NCBI GenBank assembly: GCA_034336665.1
Contig: CM067592.1
Coordinates: forward strand, 54,364,473 to 54,428,472
Length of the DNA: 64,000 nucleotides
From: Luscinia megarhynchos
Lineage: Eukaryota; Chordata; Aves; Passeriformes; Turdidae
Reading direction: 5' to 3'
Below, piece after piece: positions 47,549 to 62,546 of the stretch. Below the pieces are notes generated by a model. It was not told the DNA's origin. It made no database searches and saw only the letters and a program-made list of their open reading frames with translations. The stretch's first letter is position 1. The number at the start of each line of letters is the position of its first letter. The position numbers and the translations under genes were made by a program.

Positions 47549-50500
47549 AATATTAGTTCTTGGAATAATTTCCCATGCATAACACTGATACATCCTCTCT
47601 AATTTTGAAATTTAGTGCTGTGATCACTAGCTTGCTTTATTTTAACATGATCCTACACTGCGTCATGTCAAACTATATGTTCATTTCAAATACTGCTTTG
47701 GCAAGGAAAGTCCTCCATGTGTAGGCAATTACTTGCTTTACTAAGGACAATTTGCCTTTGCAGTGAGAAAAGAAAATAGCAAGCCTTTTTTTTCTCTTAA
47801 TTACAAATGCTTACATTTGAAGCCGCATGCCAAAACTTGAAAACTGCATGCCAAATCAAGTGAAGTACTAAAATGTAAAACTTCAAGTCAATATATACAA
47901 AGGGAACACAAGCCTCTGTTATTATTTGTCATGAGTTGCAAAATATTGTGTTACTTTGTTTTAAGAAAACTACACAGACTATTAAAAATTCACCAATAGA
48001 AGTTATGAAGCTATGTTTTTCAGTTTATTTCTTTCTGCTCGATTTCTTTCACCACCAGAGCCATACCTGAGTTACAACAAATTATCTATTAACTCTATCA
48101 TCTTAACTTTCCATCATTTACCGTTGAAATTAGCAAGTACAACACCCGCTGCAGCAATCTGTGATGTGATGTGGACTTTCTATTATTACAGTTATGAGCT
48201 GCAGAGCACAAAACGTCTTTGCAGCTGCAAAGAGGCCAATTCTCCTCTCCCTGGGACATAATTTGAAAAATGCAGCAATACAAATCCTAGAGATGCTGGG
48301 AATCTGTTTGGCAGCAACAGTGGCAGCTAATAACAAAATGGAACTAGTTAAGGTGTGCAGGACACCAAAGTAATATGTGACAGGAGCAGAGGGTCTGTTT
48401 TACATATTGACTGGGCAAGCAGGTTAAGCATAACAAGCTGGGCTCTAGCTCAGCTTGTTCTTTAACCTTGACTGATAATTTTCTTTTTGGGAGTCAAATG
48501 AGCTCAGTAAACAAATGAGCTAGTGGGACAGGAGGTGCAGCCCCTATGCAGATAGAGACAAAAGCAAGAAAACCATTTTTCTGAGTTTCAGATCTGATTG
48601 CCCATTGTGACACCTGTTGACTTGAATAGCCTGTCCTAGTAGAAGTTCTGTCTTCATGCACTGTGTAGGCTTCAGGTAATATCCATGAGCTTCACTTTGT
48701 GAAGCACAAATACCCCTTTCCCCACTATATATGTCTGGATGTGCTGAAGGATCTCATGTTTCTCCCCTGGTCATTTCTTCTGTTTATTCCCCCGGAAAGT
48801 TTTTTTACCTTTCCACTTAATTGAAAATGAACCTTATTTCCCTTGTCTATGCATTTAAAACACATCGCAGTTTGAGGCAATGTTTGTAAGTAAATGCAAT
48901 TCCTTTTTAATAGGAAAACGCTATAGCTAGAAAAATCATGCACTCTTTTGGGCACATAGACCCTTTTCTAACGTCTAAGTTTATTTTTCTGCATTTGACT
49001 TGTTATTGATATTTTTTAATCTCAACCAGCATAAAACTGTCCATATCCAACTATTCTTAAGTTGTTTATTTAATGTCTCAAAAAACCCCTCATGGTGTTA
49101 TGCTTTTATTCTTCATTTACCTGTGGGTTTTCATAGAAATTAATACACCTTATTATTGACAATTTTTAAAGATAATCCCTAGGCATAAACCTGACTGGAG
49201 CTATTATTTTAAGGTGACATCTCTTCTAAATTGTTCTGCAGGAATTAAGGGAATCCATCTGTGCTTAATCTACTGAGCCCAAAATATTTTGCTCTACTGG
49301 TTGTAGATATAGTTTCCTGCATGTCTATCACTCCATGGGTATATTTTCTGTCTATTAGCATATGATTTTGTAGAGGAATTGGCAAGATTAAGTTTATTTT
49401 TCATTCTATAATAAATACTTATCTGCCGAAATATGGAAACAATACCAATTTTCACATTTTCTAGTGGTGAGTTGTGTTTGCTTGCATAATTTTCTCTGAT
49501 GCAATTATAGAAATGATTTACTGATCTTGTTCCATATTCTACAAAGTGCTGGTCATCTTGCTTGTGCTTTTGTCTGGATTTTCTGGGCTGATAATGCACC
49601 TAATGGTATCTTTTGGAATTTATGTGCTTCGTAGGAGGAATGAAGTTGAATATATAGCCTGTATCTGAAAAGTAACATGCTGGCATGGAATTTAAAATAG
49701 AATTATTTTAGTGAACTTGATGCTGTTATCCTCTGGCTGTTGTGTACCAATGTACTGCCTGGTCGCACTGAAAATACTGAAGAAACACCAGAGGGAAGGT
49801 GACACTATTTAATTTTTCTGTGCTTCATCTAATAGACATTCTGTCTGCAAGAACAGGATAGAATTCTCCTTAGACCCAAAGGAAATAGAAATTTAGATTG
49901 TTCAATATAGATATAAACTATGCTGGGTCTAAATCCCTGAAATGGGCATTTGTCATCTCTCTGAGAAGCTGGATCAATTTTCCACTGCTCGTGGTTTTAT
50001 TGCCAGACTGACTACTGGTTAATAATTCTAAAATTTATCTGATTAATCTGAGATTTGCAGGTTTATTTCATAAATTATGTTTGTGAATGAAGTCTATGTT
50101 ATTGTTCTCAGTTCACCACATAAAAGAAGCCTATTTTCTTACTGGAGTATTTATATTTCCAGGAGCCACAAAGAACAAGATGGATTATTTTATTTATAGA
50201 TTAAATACAATAATTTTTTATTGGTTATATAAAATGGTCACACTACAGGTTAAAACTATGTTCATACTGTGTATACAATATAAATTCTTGTGTTGAGGAT
50301 GCATTTGGAAAGAATTTAATACATAATTTAGAGATTCTACATATAATATATACTATGAAGTGCTTGAAGGAAAAATTTATTTGAGTAGGTGCAGTTATAC
50401 ATATAGTAATGTAATATTTCTAAAGATTATTTATTATTTATTTAGTTACTTTATTTAAAAATTAATTGAGCATTCATATTCTTACCTTGTTTCATAAACA

Positions 50501-53500
50501 CTTGTGGACATATCTCTAATGCTCATCAATAATGACTAAAAAAATCAGTTGGTTTTGTATTAGTATTATTTTTTCACAGATAAATAAAATAAATGTCATT
50601 CTGTGGATGCAAGGCAAAAGTGAAGTGTGAGATGGATTGAATATCTGTCAAACTTGCTGACAGATTACTGACAAAACTGAACTGTAAGCATTCTCAATAT
50701 GACTGGTTGCATGAAAACAAAGCTATTTAAACAAATGAAACATTATGATTGATTTGACAAATATGTTGAATTTTCAAATTCATAAAAGAAAATACATGAC
50801 TGAGAATGCAGTGAAGATGGATGAATTAAACTCTTTAAGCTTGCCCCACTTGTATGACAAGATTCTCTGAAGGGAACTGGCAATGTCATAATCTACCAAA
50901 ATGTCTAGTCTCTATTTTGGTACAAAACATAATGTCAGGTGTAAAATACAGTCTGGATATATCCTGAACAGGAAACCAATTAAAAGCTTCATCATGGGTC
51001 AAACTATCTAGAAATACAAAGAACAAAATGTGAATTCCTAAATTCTATCTTTCTGTGTATGAGACAATAATTTATACCAATATGAAAGACAGTAAGAATG
51101 TAAAGTGTCCTTAAAACATTTTTGTAATAGGTAACCCAGAGAGCATACTTTAATTCTGCAATATATTATGTATTTCTTACTGTGAACTGGTTCTGTAAAA
51201 AAGCAGTAGGCAAAACATAGGTTATATTATACATGCTAAATACAAATTGCATGACTATTGATAGATTTTTGTGGAGAACACGTATCTGGTCTGATCAGAA
51301 TGCATGCATCTGGGGGTCTGGGGAAAGACCTCACATCTTCTGATAGTCCGGAATTAAAACTGGACAGACAAATTAGAATTTGCTGGGCTGGGTTGTTAGA
51401 TTAATGCTGGTTGTCTCTGGTTTGGAAAACTAGCTACACATGATGAATGGTGTCTGCAGGTAATTACAGAGAAACAGAGCAGACTTGAAAACAAGCTGGA
51501 ATAAAAGGTATTGTGGATAACGCTGTTTGGAAACAAATTGCGATGTTATGGAAGCTGGGTAAATGTAGAGGTGTGCATCATTTAAATTTGGGTTGATATT
51601 GACTAAATCAAAATAAAAACATGTAGCAGCCTAGACCTGTTGCTCCAACTGTGGAAGTGTTAGCCTGTCCAAGAAAGCTGTTTGCAATGAACAGCTGTAG
51701 ATTGCAGCAGAGCAATTTTCAGCAGGTTTAAGTGCTCTTGTAGCTTGCATGTGGAGAAAAAAAGAACCAAAGTCCTTGGACTAGGCTGAGAGAGAGTGAG
51801 AAAGAGAGAGAGAGAGAGAGAGAGAGATAGATGAAGGAAGCGGATCTTTGGCAGCTAAGATTCTGGAAATTTGCAATGTCCTCACAGCCCCAACCACTTG
51901 GGTTTCTGCCTGGAGCTTCTGCTGCTTTTCTTGATACTGTTTGCTGTGGTCAGCTTCCTCACTCACAAGGATGTATTCCTGTCACATGCAGCAGTGGCAA
52001 TCAGCAGTTTGTCTTTGGGCCTCCATTTTCAATCCCTTTTATATTTTCAATGCCTTTGCTACTATGTGCTGGACTCCACATCACAGGAAGATGTATTGGG
52101 TACCAAGGTACATGTTGACCAAGTTCTCAAGATAAGTTGATAACGAGCAAGGACTGGGGAGGACAAATTTAGAAGATGGCAAAGCCTAAGGCCTGTGGCA
52201 TGTTTCTACTATTAACATCATTGTTAATATGAAAAGCCACTCTCTGTTTTTTTTGGTGGCTAATTAAATAGAGTATTAAGCTTCTATCAATTTCCTCACT
52301 ATCAGCATTAAAGGTAAACCAAGGTCCTTATGCATCCCAGGTTTCAAATTCTATAGACTAAACTATCAAATTCTTCCATTCTACTTCCATAAAATTTTCA
52401 AGGGCTATTTCATATTCAAATCTGTTTTTCCAAGTAATTAGTTGTTGAGAATTTTTTGAGATAATGTGTTGACACTTCACTGCACTCAGTTTATGTAAAG
52501 TATGGCTTGGAGATGTTGTACTTCCATTTTGGATTGATGATGGTTGAATAAAATCTCATAGAATAAGTCAGCTTTTATTTTAACATTTAACTTTATTGGA
52601 TATATTTCAGGCTGGTGTGCAAAAAAAGGCCGAGACAGCTTATTTTCACATATGCATTAAATTGTTTTTAATCTATTTACAACAACTGTGAGTATGAACA
52701 CAATATACTCATATTGGTAAATGAAATAACTCTCTCCAAAGACCAAGAGATCCAGCCTTTTAAAGTGGCTAGCACTTTTCTCTAAAACATTGCCTTCTTT
52801 CAGTTTTAACCAAGTAAGGACCATGTGTGTGGATGATTGTGTATGATATAGTATGTATTCTGTTACAGAAGAAGTCCAAAATGATAACTCAGTAATTTTT
52901 TAAATTTAGTTTTTTTATGGTTTTGTTTGATTTATTTGGTTTAATTTTACTTCACTCTGCTTCATTTATTTTATTTATTTTTCCATTTTGTTTTAATTTT
53001 TATTGTTGAATCTTGTTGCTGAGTTATAGTCAAAATATTACTTGTTCTGCAACATGGGGATAAGGGAATCACTATGTGGGTGCAGAAACTAGATTATCAA
53101 TGTTATGATGCTCAATAAGCACAGTTGTTTCTTTTTGTGAGAAAATATGAAGCCTTCTCATTCAACATTTTTGTGGTATCTACAACACTTAAACACATCA
53201 AAATAGCTATCTGCAGTCTTAGTGAAATGAAATCTCAAACAAACAGTCCATTAGTGATAAATGATAGGGCATTCCACTGCACAAGAAATAGCATTTTCTG
53301 TTCATCTCCTTACATGAGGAATGGTTACTATCTTTGTTTAAAGAAGAAACTATTCCTATGGAAAAATTTTGCAAACACCGAAGTTATAAAAAGGGGGATA
53401 CTCATTTAAGAGTGTTTTTATTCATTGATAATGAATAAAATGTGTCTCTTATGTCAGATGATACCTGTAACTTAATATTTTATGAAGGGATAAAGCTGAA

Positions 53501-56500
53501 TTATTCACTGCTTTGAGTAAGTCAGGTCCTAACAGTTTTTTTTAAAGTGTTTCTGTTGAAGATTAATTATATAAACAGGTTGTTTCTTTCCAGCTGCTAT
53601 TAAAACTGTTCATCAGTCACAAAGCAAAACCAAATTAGCATTAGTGTTATTGGTGTGTCCATTGAAGAATTATTAAAATTTCTGTCTTATAAAACACGTT
53701 TATAAATTCGTATGTCTGATGTTGTGGAAGTATAATGTTCTTCACTGTTTGTTAATCTGAAAAGTGAAATGTGTGTGTCAAAAATACCACAAGTCTGAGG
53801 ATGGGGATTTCATCATTGCTGCTAAGTACCATCAAGGAAATTTTTTAAATATGATTTTCGTTTTGTTGAAGTGGAACAAGTCGAAGGGGCTTGAGGGAGA
53901 GATGTGCTCCTTTCTTTCCTTCATACAAGGTATTTCACAATAGTTTTATTTTACATGTGTTGGTAGGTCTGAATAGTTTGAAATCAGAACTGTTCTCACA
54001 CATGTCTTTGTAGGACAGCTGCCTTGATAGCTAGCATCCAGCAGTAAAGTTAATGGTCATGGTCTTTTAATTCTAAAGCTCTTCGAAAGAATTAGTTGAA
54101 GGCAGAAGTACTTGAAGGATCTGACACAGAAAGGGTGGAGGGGCCAAGCACAGTGATCTGAGAATTGGTTGTGGATTAACTCTGTGATAGCGTCTGACCT
54201 GAGCAGAATAAAAAGGGCAACTTGAATGGGGCTGTTTTCTGCATATGAATAGACCTGAATATTTACTAATAGCACTATTAAAATGTGCAGCATTTTTTGT
54301 TGTGTATCCTGACTCTCCAATTCCCCTGCTTCTGTTACTCTATCTTCTTTCTTTGTTCCTCCCACTGCGCCATTCTTCTTATTCTTTACTTGCAGACATC
54401 TAATTTCGGTGTCATCCCACCCCATTCCTCTCCTCCCTTTTGTTTCAGTGTAAGGAACAAATTTTGCTAATTTTGTGGGAATTTTGAACAAAGAGATATG
54501 GAAACATCAAATATGAAATTTCATTTGATAGCTGCACACTTTTGAAAATTTGGAACTCAGCTGATTTGGAGCACAGTAATCACAAGCCAACTGGTCGACT
54601 TCACCATTAGTTTCTTCTTACTGATGATGCTTGCACCCTGAATGGGAGTTTGATTTGAAATTACATAAGCTTTTGGTGACTTTGTTTCACTACACAGTGA
54701 GAAGTACACCAGGCTAGGGCAGCATCACTTTTATATGCAATCCAGGAGTAGCATGCAGTTTGCTTCTGAGGACAGCTCCCAATCAATTTTAAGTTGCACT
54801 AAAAAAGTTATAATAGTAGGTTCTCACAATAATTTGATAATAGAAGTAGATACTTAAATAAATTGCAAGACAGTGCAAATTCAGTTAATCTTTTCTCATT
54901 TCCAATATTTCCTGAAGGAACTTTCATCTGTAAGAGCTTTTGTTATCTGAAAATTCAAACCCATAATTTTCTTTTCAAGTAATGAATACATTTAATATTA
55001 ACTCATTATGAATTCATAAATGCAGCGGTATTTCAAAGATTGCAAAACTAAAGTAACTTTTTTGCATAATTATATAAAAAAAATCTCTGATAAATATGAT
55101 TATGGCTTCTGTATGGTTGCGCAAAACCATTTAGAGAGGACAACAATCTTACCACTTCAAATTTAGGCAAAGCAAGACAGCTACTCCATGATATTTAATT
55201 TTTTTATCTTTTTATCATGATGATACAGACTTTCATGCATTTATGAATAGTTAAACAATTTGCATTAAAACTTTACCTGAAATTCAGCTGAAATAGATAA
55301 TTTCTGTGAAAAGCTGTGCCATACAGGCTGGAGTATTAACTTAGAATAATAATATTCAACTGAAAATATCTTCTTCAAATAAAAAATACTTCATAGGTTA
55401 TTGACAAATCGTGTTGAAGTCTTTATTGGTAACAACTTCACTCTTTGTTGGCTTCAAATATAGGTCTTGGAAAAAGGGTCCTGCAGAGGGAGTCAGACCC
55501 TAGATAAGCATCTCAAGTAGTTCTACAACCATGGAGATAAGAGCTGTGGCTTGAAGGGCAAAACAAAGCTGTCCACAGTCAAGAGACCAAAATCAAGTAA
55601 GATTAAATGGTATTAAAATGCTCAGTCTCTAGTGACAGAAATATCTATGGATTTAGAATTTGAAGGCTTCATAGGTAAATTAACCTCCACCAAGAACTTG
55701 TGCCCACTTAAGAAATGCTGTTGAAAAGCACCATTTCCACTTCTACTGTGTTTAAGCTGTGCAAAGATGAATGAAGAAATGAAGAAGACATTCCAAAACA
55801 TTCTTATTTTCTCCTGATTCTTCTTCCTTAAAAAAAATATGTACCAAAAAAAAAAAAAAATTTTAAAAACCCGATTTTGTGGATAGAAGACATTTTCGTA
55901 TTAAAAAAAAAAATAGGTATCACATTTTTTCTTATCCTTCTATTTTCAGCAGAATTCATAGGAGACCTTGTGACACTAATGCCTTGAGAAACTATTTTTA
56001 CTTCAGGCTGGATGTTTCCAAGCAATGGAAACATATGTCAGTGAGTTGAAGCACAGATTCCCAAAGATATTTAGAAACTTAATGATGGTTGATACCAGCT
56101 CAAGGTAGGTATTTCAATACCATTAGCAATCTCTGTTTCAAAAGACTCTTTGCTTTAATGAAGCCATAATTATTGTAGCAGAAGTGTTTATTTAGATGCA
56201 CACAGACATTGCATTACACATATCACATTCAGACTAGCTGAAATCAGGTTTCATAATTCCTGTAGTTAAATAATCTTTCTTCCTATTTTCCCTTTTATTT
56301 CCTCCAGAGATGTTAGAACCGATGTTTAATCTCTTTGTTCAAGGTTCTTAATTATGTGAATGTAGGTAATATTTCTCACAACAAATAGAAAAATGAAAGA
56401 TGGAAGTGAAAGCTAAAACCATTTGACACAAAACTAGTTTAACTAATTCAGCCAGAATATCTAAAATAATTAAGATAAATGGATGTTTTGTGCAAATATA

Positions 56501-57084
56501 ACAGCAATTAAAAATTAGGATATGTACTAAGTAGGACATCTCAGCACATACATGTAAGCTTTATTGCAGCTGTATTGAAGAAGGATACTGATACAATTAA
56601 TGGTCAACAAATTTCTGTGCAACACAGTGAAATTAACAGAATGTTGACGTTCATATTCCATTTTTTGAAAATTTTAGTGTAAATACTGACTGGTTGGTTG
56701 AGCTGGTGTCTTTATGGACAATTACACAAGTCCTTTAATCATGAAACTTGGTAAGCAAGGAGCATATTAATGTAACAGAAATAAGTTGAGTTTATTGAAT
56801 GCTGTTTTACTGTTCTTTGGTTAATAGGTACCAAGACTGGTTCTTTATCAGGAAATGTAAGATCTGACTATTGGTTCTGACAATTCTTGTAAAAAAACCC
56901 TCTTTTGGACACGGAGATAGTACTGGCAGAGCTGCCAGATCTGAACTACAAAAGACAGTGTGTCTAGGATCAATGGCTAATGGCCACAACAGTAAGAGAG
57001 AAGGAAAGACCTGAAAGAAGGTGGTGGCTGGCCAGAAAACCTTTCTTACCTGATCTTCTAGCTTCCAGCAAAGTACTTGTGGTA
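47549..57084. other. Unassigned AT-rich DNA, about 9.5 kb
   Basis: No gene or mobile element was recognised. The only clear structures are a (GA)n tract at 51787-51828 and A-runs near 55846-55910. Confidence 0.5.
51787..51828. repeat. (GA)n microsatellite
   Basis: About 20 GA units with two interruptions (gtga, gaaa) at the left. It is polypurine on the plus strand. Confidence 0.95.
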
Positions 57085-57276
57085 TTTTCTCTTCATTCCT
57101 CTCCCAGACCCACGTGCAGAAGCTATCACCTGGCTTTGTTGAACTTCATGAGGTACACATGGGCTCATTCCACAGGCCTGTCCAGGATGCTCCAGGGGCA
57201 CATTCCTTTCCTACAGTGTGTCAGCTGCACTAGTCAGCTTCACATCATCTTCAGGCTTGCTGAAGTGCACTTGATC
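57085..57276 (-). mobile_element. CR1 LINE, outer copy, part nearer the 3' end
   Basis: Reverse complement of the CR1 region around the FADD motif and the following helix. Matching text includes ttgttgaacttcatgaggtacacatgggctcattcc and gtgtgtcagctgcactagtcagcttcacatcatcttcaggcttgctgaagtgcac. It stops abruptly at 57276 where another CR1 begins, and resumes at 57721. Confidence 0.85.
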
Positions 57277-57720
57277 ATGGAATTTTGGCATGGGTGGAAG
57301 CAACCTAAAGGCCATGTTTTCAACCATGCTGCCATGGGCAGGAACCCTTTTCAGAGGACCAAATTGCTTAGAGCACCATTGAATTTGGCCTTGAACACTT
57401 CCTAGGTTGGGGCATTCACAACTTTTCTGGACAATCTGTCCCCTTGCCTCACTACTCATGCAGAAAAGAACTTCATCCTAATATCTAATCTAAATCTACT
57501 CTTTTTTAGTTTTAATCCATTCTCCCTTGTCTGGCCACTACATGCTCTTGTAAATAGGCTCTCTGTCCTTCCTGGAGGTTCCCTTCAGGTACTGTAAAGC
57601 TGCAATTAGGTCACTTCAAAGTCTTTTTTTTTCCCAGACAGAGTAAAACCAATTCTCTCCGCCTTTCGTTGTATGAGAGGTACTCCATTTCTCTAAATCC
57701 TACAAAATCTAAATCTGGAA
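57277..57720 (-). mobile_element. CR1 LINE 3' end inserted in an older CR1
   Basis: It begins atggaattttggcatgggtggaagcaacctaaagg, the reverse complement of a CR1 3' terminus. It continues through the 3' UTR (catgctgccatgggcaggaaccc, ggccttgaacacttcctaggttggggcattcacaacttttctgg) and the ORF2 tail (cagaaaagaacttcatcctaatatctaatctaaatctactc). It is truncated at its 5' end near 57720. Confidence 0.85.
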
Positions 57721-58287
57721 CCTGTTATCTATCCTACTTATGAAGAAATAAAATAGCAATTGTCCCACTCCTGAGAGACAGCAATTTTTACTGGTTTCCA
57801 TTTGGAATCTGAGCCATTGACTTTATTTCTCAGAACAAGGTCATCCACCCAGTTCCTTATTCATCTAACAGTGCATCTGTCAAGCCCATATCCCTCCAAG
57901 ACATGGCCACAAAGTTGTGGACAGCCATAACCAAGGGCCTTGTGAGATGAAATAAGTGGCAAGTTCCTCTTCTCTGCTGATGCAGTCACTCCACTGCAGA
58001 AGATCACTGGGTTGGGTGGACACAATTTGCCATTGTTGAAGTCCTGTTGGCCATCCCTAATTTCCTCCCTGTCTTCCATATTCTTCAACACAACTCTCAG
58101 GAAGATCTTCTTTGTCGCTGTACCAGACACACAACTGAGGCCGACTGGTCAGTAGCTTTCAAGGCCCTCTTTTCCAACTCTTTAAAAGTGGAAGGAGTGA
58201 CTCTCTTCTTGGTCATTGGGGACTTCTCCTGAGTGCCAAAACTTTTGAAGTATGACTGAGAGTGGCTTTGCAAGCACACCAGCCTAT
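57721..58287 (-). mobile_element. CR1 LINE, outer copy, part nearer the 5' end
   Basis: Continues the outer copy. The sequence from cctgttatctatcctacttatgaag corresponds to the bases expected immediately beyond 57276. Further landmarks are tttactggtttccatttggaatctgagccattga, cacccagttccttattcatctaacagtgcatctgtcaagccca and tgatgcagtcactcc, all reverse transcriptase domain in reverse. The match fades near 58287 (gagtggctttgcaagcac). Confidence 0.85.
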
Positions 58288-61200
58288 TAACAGGATTTCT
58301 GTCTATGCACCCATAAATTTTGCAGCAATTTTGTAGTAATGCAATTATATGTATAGCTTTCTTACAGTGCTTAATTTGGTTAGATTTATCAGGAGACCCA
58401 AAGGTGAAGTACATTTATACAGGCACCAGAAAGACACTAAGTGCATAAGCCTGTTTTTCATAAGAATCCAGGTTAAAAATGCATTGTAAGAGGTTCATGG
58501 TGAAAGTATGCACAGAATCTTCCTGAGCCAAAAAGAATAGATTTTACTCTACTGTTTTTCCCCCACTCCTTTTTACTTTGGAGCAGAAACATGCATTCCT
58601 TTTTTACTTTTTCACTTTTCAGGCAAATATGGACAACTTTTATCGACCAGTATAATTTATCCAAATTCCATGTTAAACTTATTTGTAAAACTGCCAATAA
58701 GAGCATTAAAATATGGACAAATGTAGTTCTTCCTGTTCCCCATTCAAACCAATGTTTTGGTATAAAATGAATTTTGAAAGAGTCAAATATGATCTGAATT
58801 ATTTTCTCAATTAGGTGGAATTGGCTAACATTGATAGAGTATTAGATCATAGCTTTTGTTCCAATAATGTATGCTCAAATTCATCCAAAATATAAAGTAT
58901 ACCAAAACATGGAAGGTTAATATAGTGCATTTAACTGGGTTTACTTATCAGTGAAATTGCATATATGTCTTTTCTCTGCATCTGTGTAATTCATGTTTCA
59001 TTTCACCTGTCTTCTTCAAAGCAGGTATCTACAAAGCAGATAACAATTAGATGCCAATAGAAATTAATTATTACCATGGTAAGGTGACAGAACTTTCTGA
59101 TGTGATTGTTTCCCAAATCATTCTGTCTATCTACTATATTGTAGAATTGCTGGACTTTAAAGATGTAGTTTTTTCACTAACTTTTCAAAGATGAGCCTGG
59201 TAGGCTTAAAACATACTTAGCTTGTTATGTTTTACATAATTTGTCTCTGCAAATGTGGAAGTACTTATTTGCACTCTGATGAGGGTATCTGCCCAGCCCA
59301 GACACATTTGGGATGATGCTGCTCTCTTAGACAATTGCTTCACGAAGAGGAAGTAGAAAGCCTCTAGGAATGAATAACCTATCTGACAACTCAGCTGGTG
59401 CAAGATTTTGTGGGTGCAAAATTTTGCCTCTGTCATCTGCCTGCCAAAATGTCCACGGGTGAGAGGCATGACTACATTTTGTCAGTTTTGGCCTCATTTG
59501 GATGTTAAGTACAGCAGAGTCTCTTCTCACTGACTTTTGTTTGGAACACCTTTCTGGAAATATGACACGATTCATTGTTAAAAAGTTCCCACATGAAATA
59601 TGTCTGCACCAAAACTGAGTAATCATCTGGGCAGGCTTTATGGCAAGAGCTTAGAGGTAATGTCACAGCAATGGAAAATTTACTGTGCTTCTGGTTTTGT
59701 GTGAGTCTTGAGATGGATTTTGTCAGTGATTTTTTTATTTGGCTTCAGTGCCAATCTACTTCATTTGCTCCTCCTTGCCTGTGTCTGTGTCTGTGGGTGT
59801 TATTCTCTTATTCCTAAACACCTGGAAAACAGTGGTGTTTAATTTGTTGACAGAGGCCACTAATCCATCCCATTACTATGAGCTATGTTAAATTAATTAC
59901 TAGGATGCCATTACATCAATCCTGTAATCACTGTTGTACCTACTATTGTTGTATACTTCAATAGCTTCTATGGCAGCCAATATTTCTTGCTCATTGGTGC
60001 CATACTGGAATTATCTTTTATCTTGACATGTTTGGCAGTATACACTTAACAATAACTTCCTTATTTTTGAGCTGTAATAATTTGTATATGAACAGTGATT
60101 TTCCATTTCTCAGTTTACTCCATTAGAGTATGAAAACTGTGGAGGATGACTAATAATAATGTAATCATTGATAATTTATGTAGTCAATTTTTAGTCTTTG
60201 GCTTTTAGTCAGGGTCTTCAGTAATCAAACTGTGGCCTCAGTGTTAAGATCTAATACCATATTTAACTTCTTTTCTCCTCTGCAATTTATTTCCTGTCTT
60301 CAATTTCACCTCTTAGAATTTCTGTGTGTATTTCTACTTTGACTGCATGGCTGTAAATTTGTCCTGTTACAAACCATCAGGTTCCTTCTTTGGGTGCTGT
60401 CACCCCTCTCTGTCTCCAGGCTTGCAAATTCTCATGAGGCTTTATGTGCAAATTTAAAGGCCCTGCCAGAGATTCTCTGCCACTGTTTTCTAAACTCTCC
60501 CTGCATACAATATGATCTGAACACTTCAAATGCAGCAAACTAAATAATGCCCATGAGAAAGTATTAATATTTTAAGAGTACATTCTCATAGGTAAGAGTC
60601 GATAGCATTAGAGTATGAAAACATTTATTTTTTGTTTTTACTAGTTTTTCTTGGAAGGAAAGGTTACTGCAGACTAAATTTGTGATTGGGACTTGCATTT
60701 AGTTAACTTTGCTTAATGCAGCTGTATAAATATTGATCCCCTCTTCCTATTAATTATGCAAGCAGTGGATAACATAAATAATGGTTCTTGAAATAGGGAT
60801 AGCTGATTACCACTCCTCACAGCTGTAGGAGTAGAGTTTTAAGCTAAATAGAAGCAAGTACTGCAAATTAAACAACACATTCTCATGGTAGTAGAAATCT
60901 GGAGTGGCAAAAAGTTAACCATTAACCCTTTATATATACATAAACACAATATATTTTAAAATAAATGTATATTAATTAATCACAGTGTGAAAAGATGATT
61001 AAAATAGTTCATAAAATTCTACATTTCAACAGTAAATGCTGCTTATCAGTAGAAAGTTCGCTCAGTCAAAGAATGAAAAGTTAATAAATGTAGACGTAAT
61101 CACAAAATGTGAATTTTAGACACACTTCAAAAAAACTGGCAGTGGCAAGATGAATACTAGAACAGGGTAAATTTATCCAATCAAGCAGCATATTTGTCAT

Positions 61201-62026
61201 GCTAAGAAAAAAGGGGCATGATCCCATCATCAATGTGTTTGTAGTAAAGTGAGAAAAGCTTTTAATTAAAAAAAAAAAGTGCAAAATTGGTATTTTGAAA
61301 TAGGAATCTGGTGCATGTCAGCATATGTTACCTCATTTTTCATTGCACATTTCCACAGCAGAGTGGGTTAAGAAATGCTGATGGTGTCCTACCCTTTGTT
61401 TTGCTCTCCTTCATCTGATTAAGGTAATTTTGACTTGTTTTGAACCGTCACAGGAGTTTGTCATTCAGTGGGCTTAATGGGCTTTTCAACCTGTTACATT
61501 CTTTGCTTTTGATTGCAATATGTAGTTCAAACAACACCAAATCATGACATACAAGCTGACAAAAATTTTGCTTGATGGTTGAATTTTGCAGTGTTTTAGC
61601 ACTTCTGCAATAACTTCTACAATGAAATAAAGGAGATAGCTGCTCTTATCCAATAGCCTCCTGTTCCTCAATACAGGCTCTGGTTATCAGAGTTGTTCTG
61701 TTTGGCACCTGACAACTGATTTCATAGATCAGACACCAAAAATCACCAAGTAACAGAGAAAGTCAGGGAGAGGAGCTCTAATTAAAGACAAATACAGAAG
61801 TCAGGATTTGCTGTAGATAAGAATTGTCATTGTAAAAGTCTTTTTGCAGATGAGCTGGAAGTTTACAAAGGCAAATAGTTTTACATATCTCTTCTGCATG
61901 GGCAGAGAAGGCATATGTTACATCAAGGAAAGGTAGGCTGGCAGTACCAGAGAATTCCCTCTTGTTACAACTCACCCCTAAGGGTAAGGGTAACTCAGGC
62001 TCTTCTTTCCATATAAAAAAACAAAC
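58288..62026. other. Unassigned AT-rich DNA
   Basis: No gene or mobile element was recognised. Confidence 0.55.
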
Positions 62027-62107
62027 AAACAAACAAACAAACAAACAAATAAATAAACACATGCACACACACACACAGACACACAGGTATACACACATGT
62101 GTGTGTA
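62027..62107. repeat. (AAAC)n / (CA)n compound microsatellite
   Basis: About six to seven AAAC units give way to AAAT units, then CA repeats with interruptions, ending in the palindromic acacacatgtgtgtgt (62091-62106). It is adjacent to the large GAAA array. Confidence 0.92.
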
Positions 62108-62211
62108 GGGTTAATTTTAGAACAATTTGGTTGTGGTGGAAAGGATGTATGTAGTGGGTTGGGTTATTATCTGTAGAAATATAGCAATATAAAAGCATAA
62201 AAAACACTTAA

Positions 62212-62546
<335 letters not shown>

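Noticed and set aside
53125..53409. Open frame of 94 residues
   Set aside because: Low-complexity AT-rich sequence without family similarity; expected by chance in 64 kb.
54057..54491. Open frame of 144 residues on the minus strand
   Set aside because: One of the longer non-repeat frames, but it has no recognised domain or splice context and is interpreted as chance.
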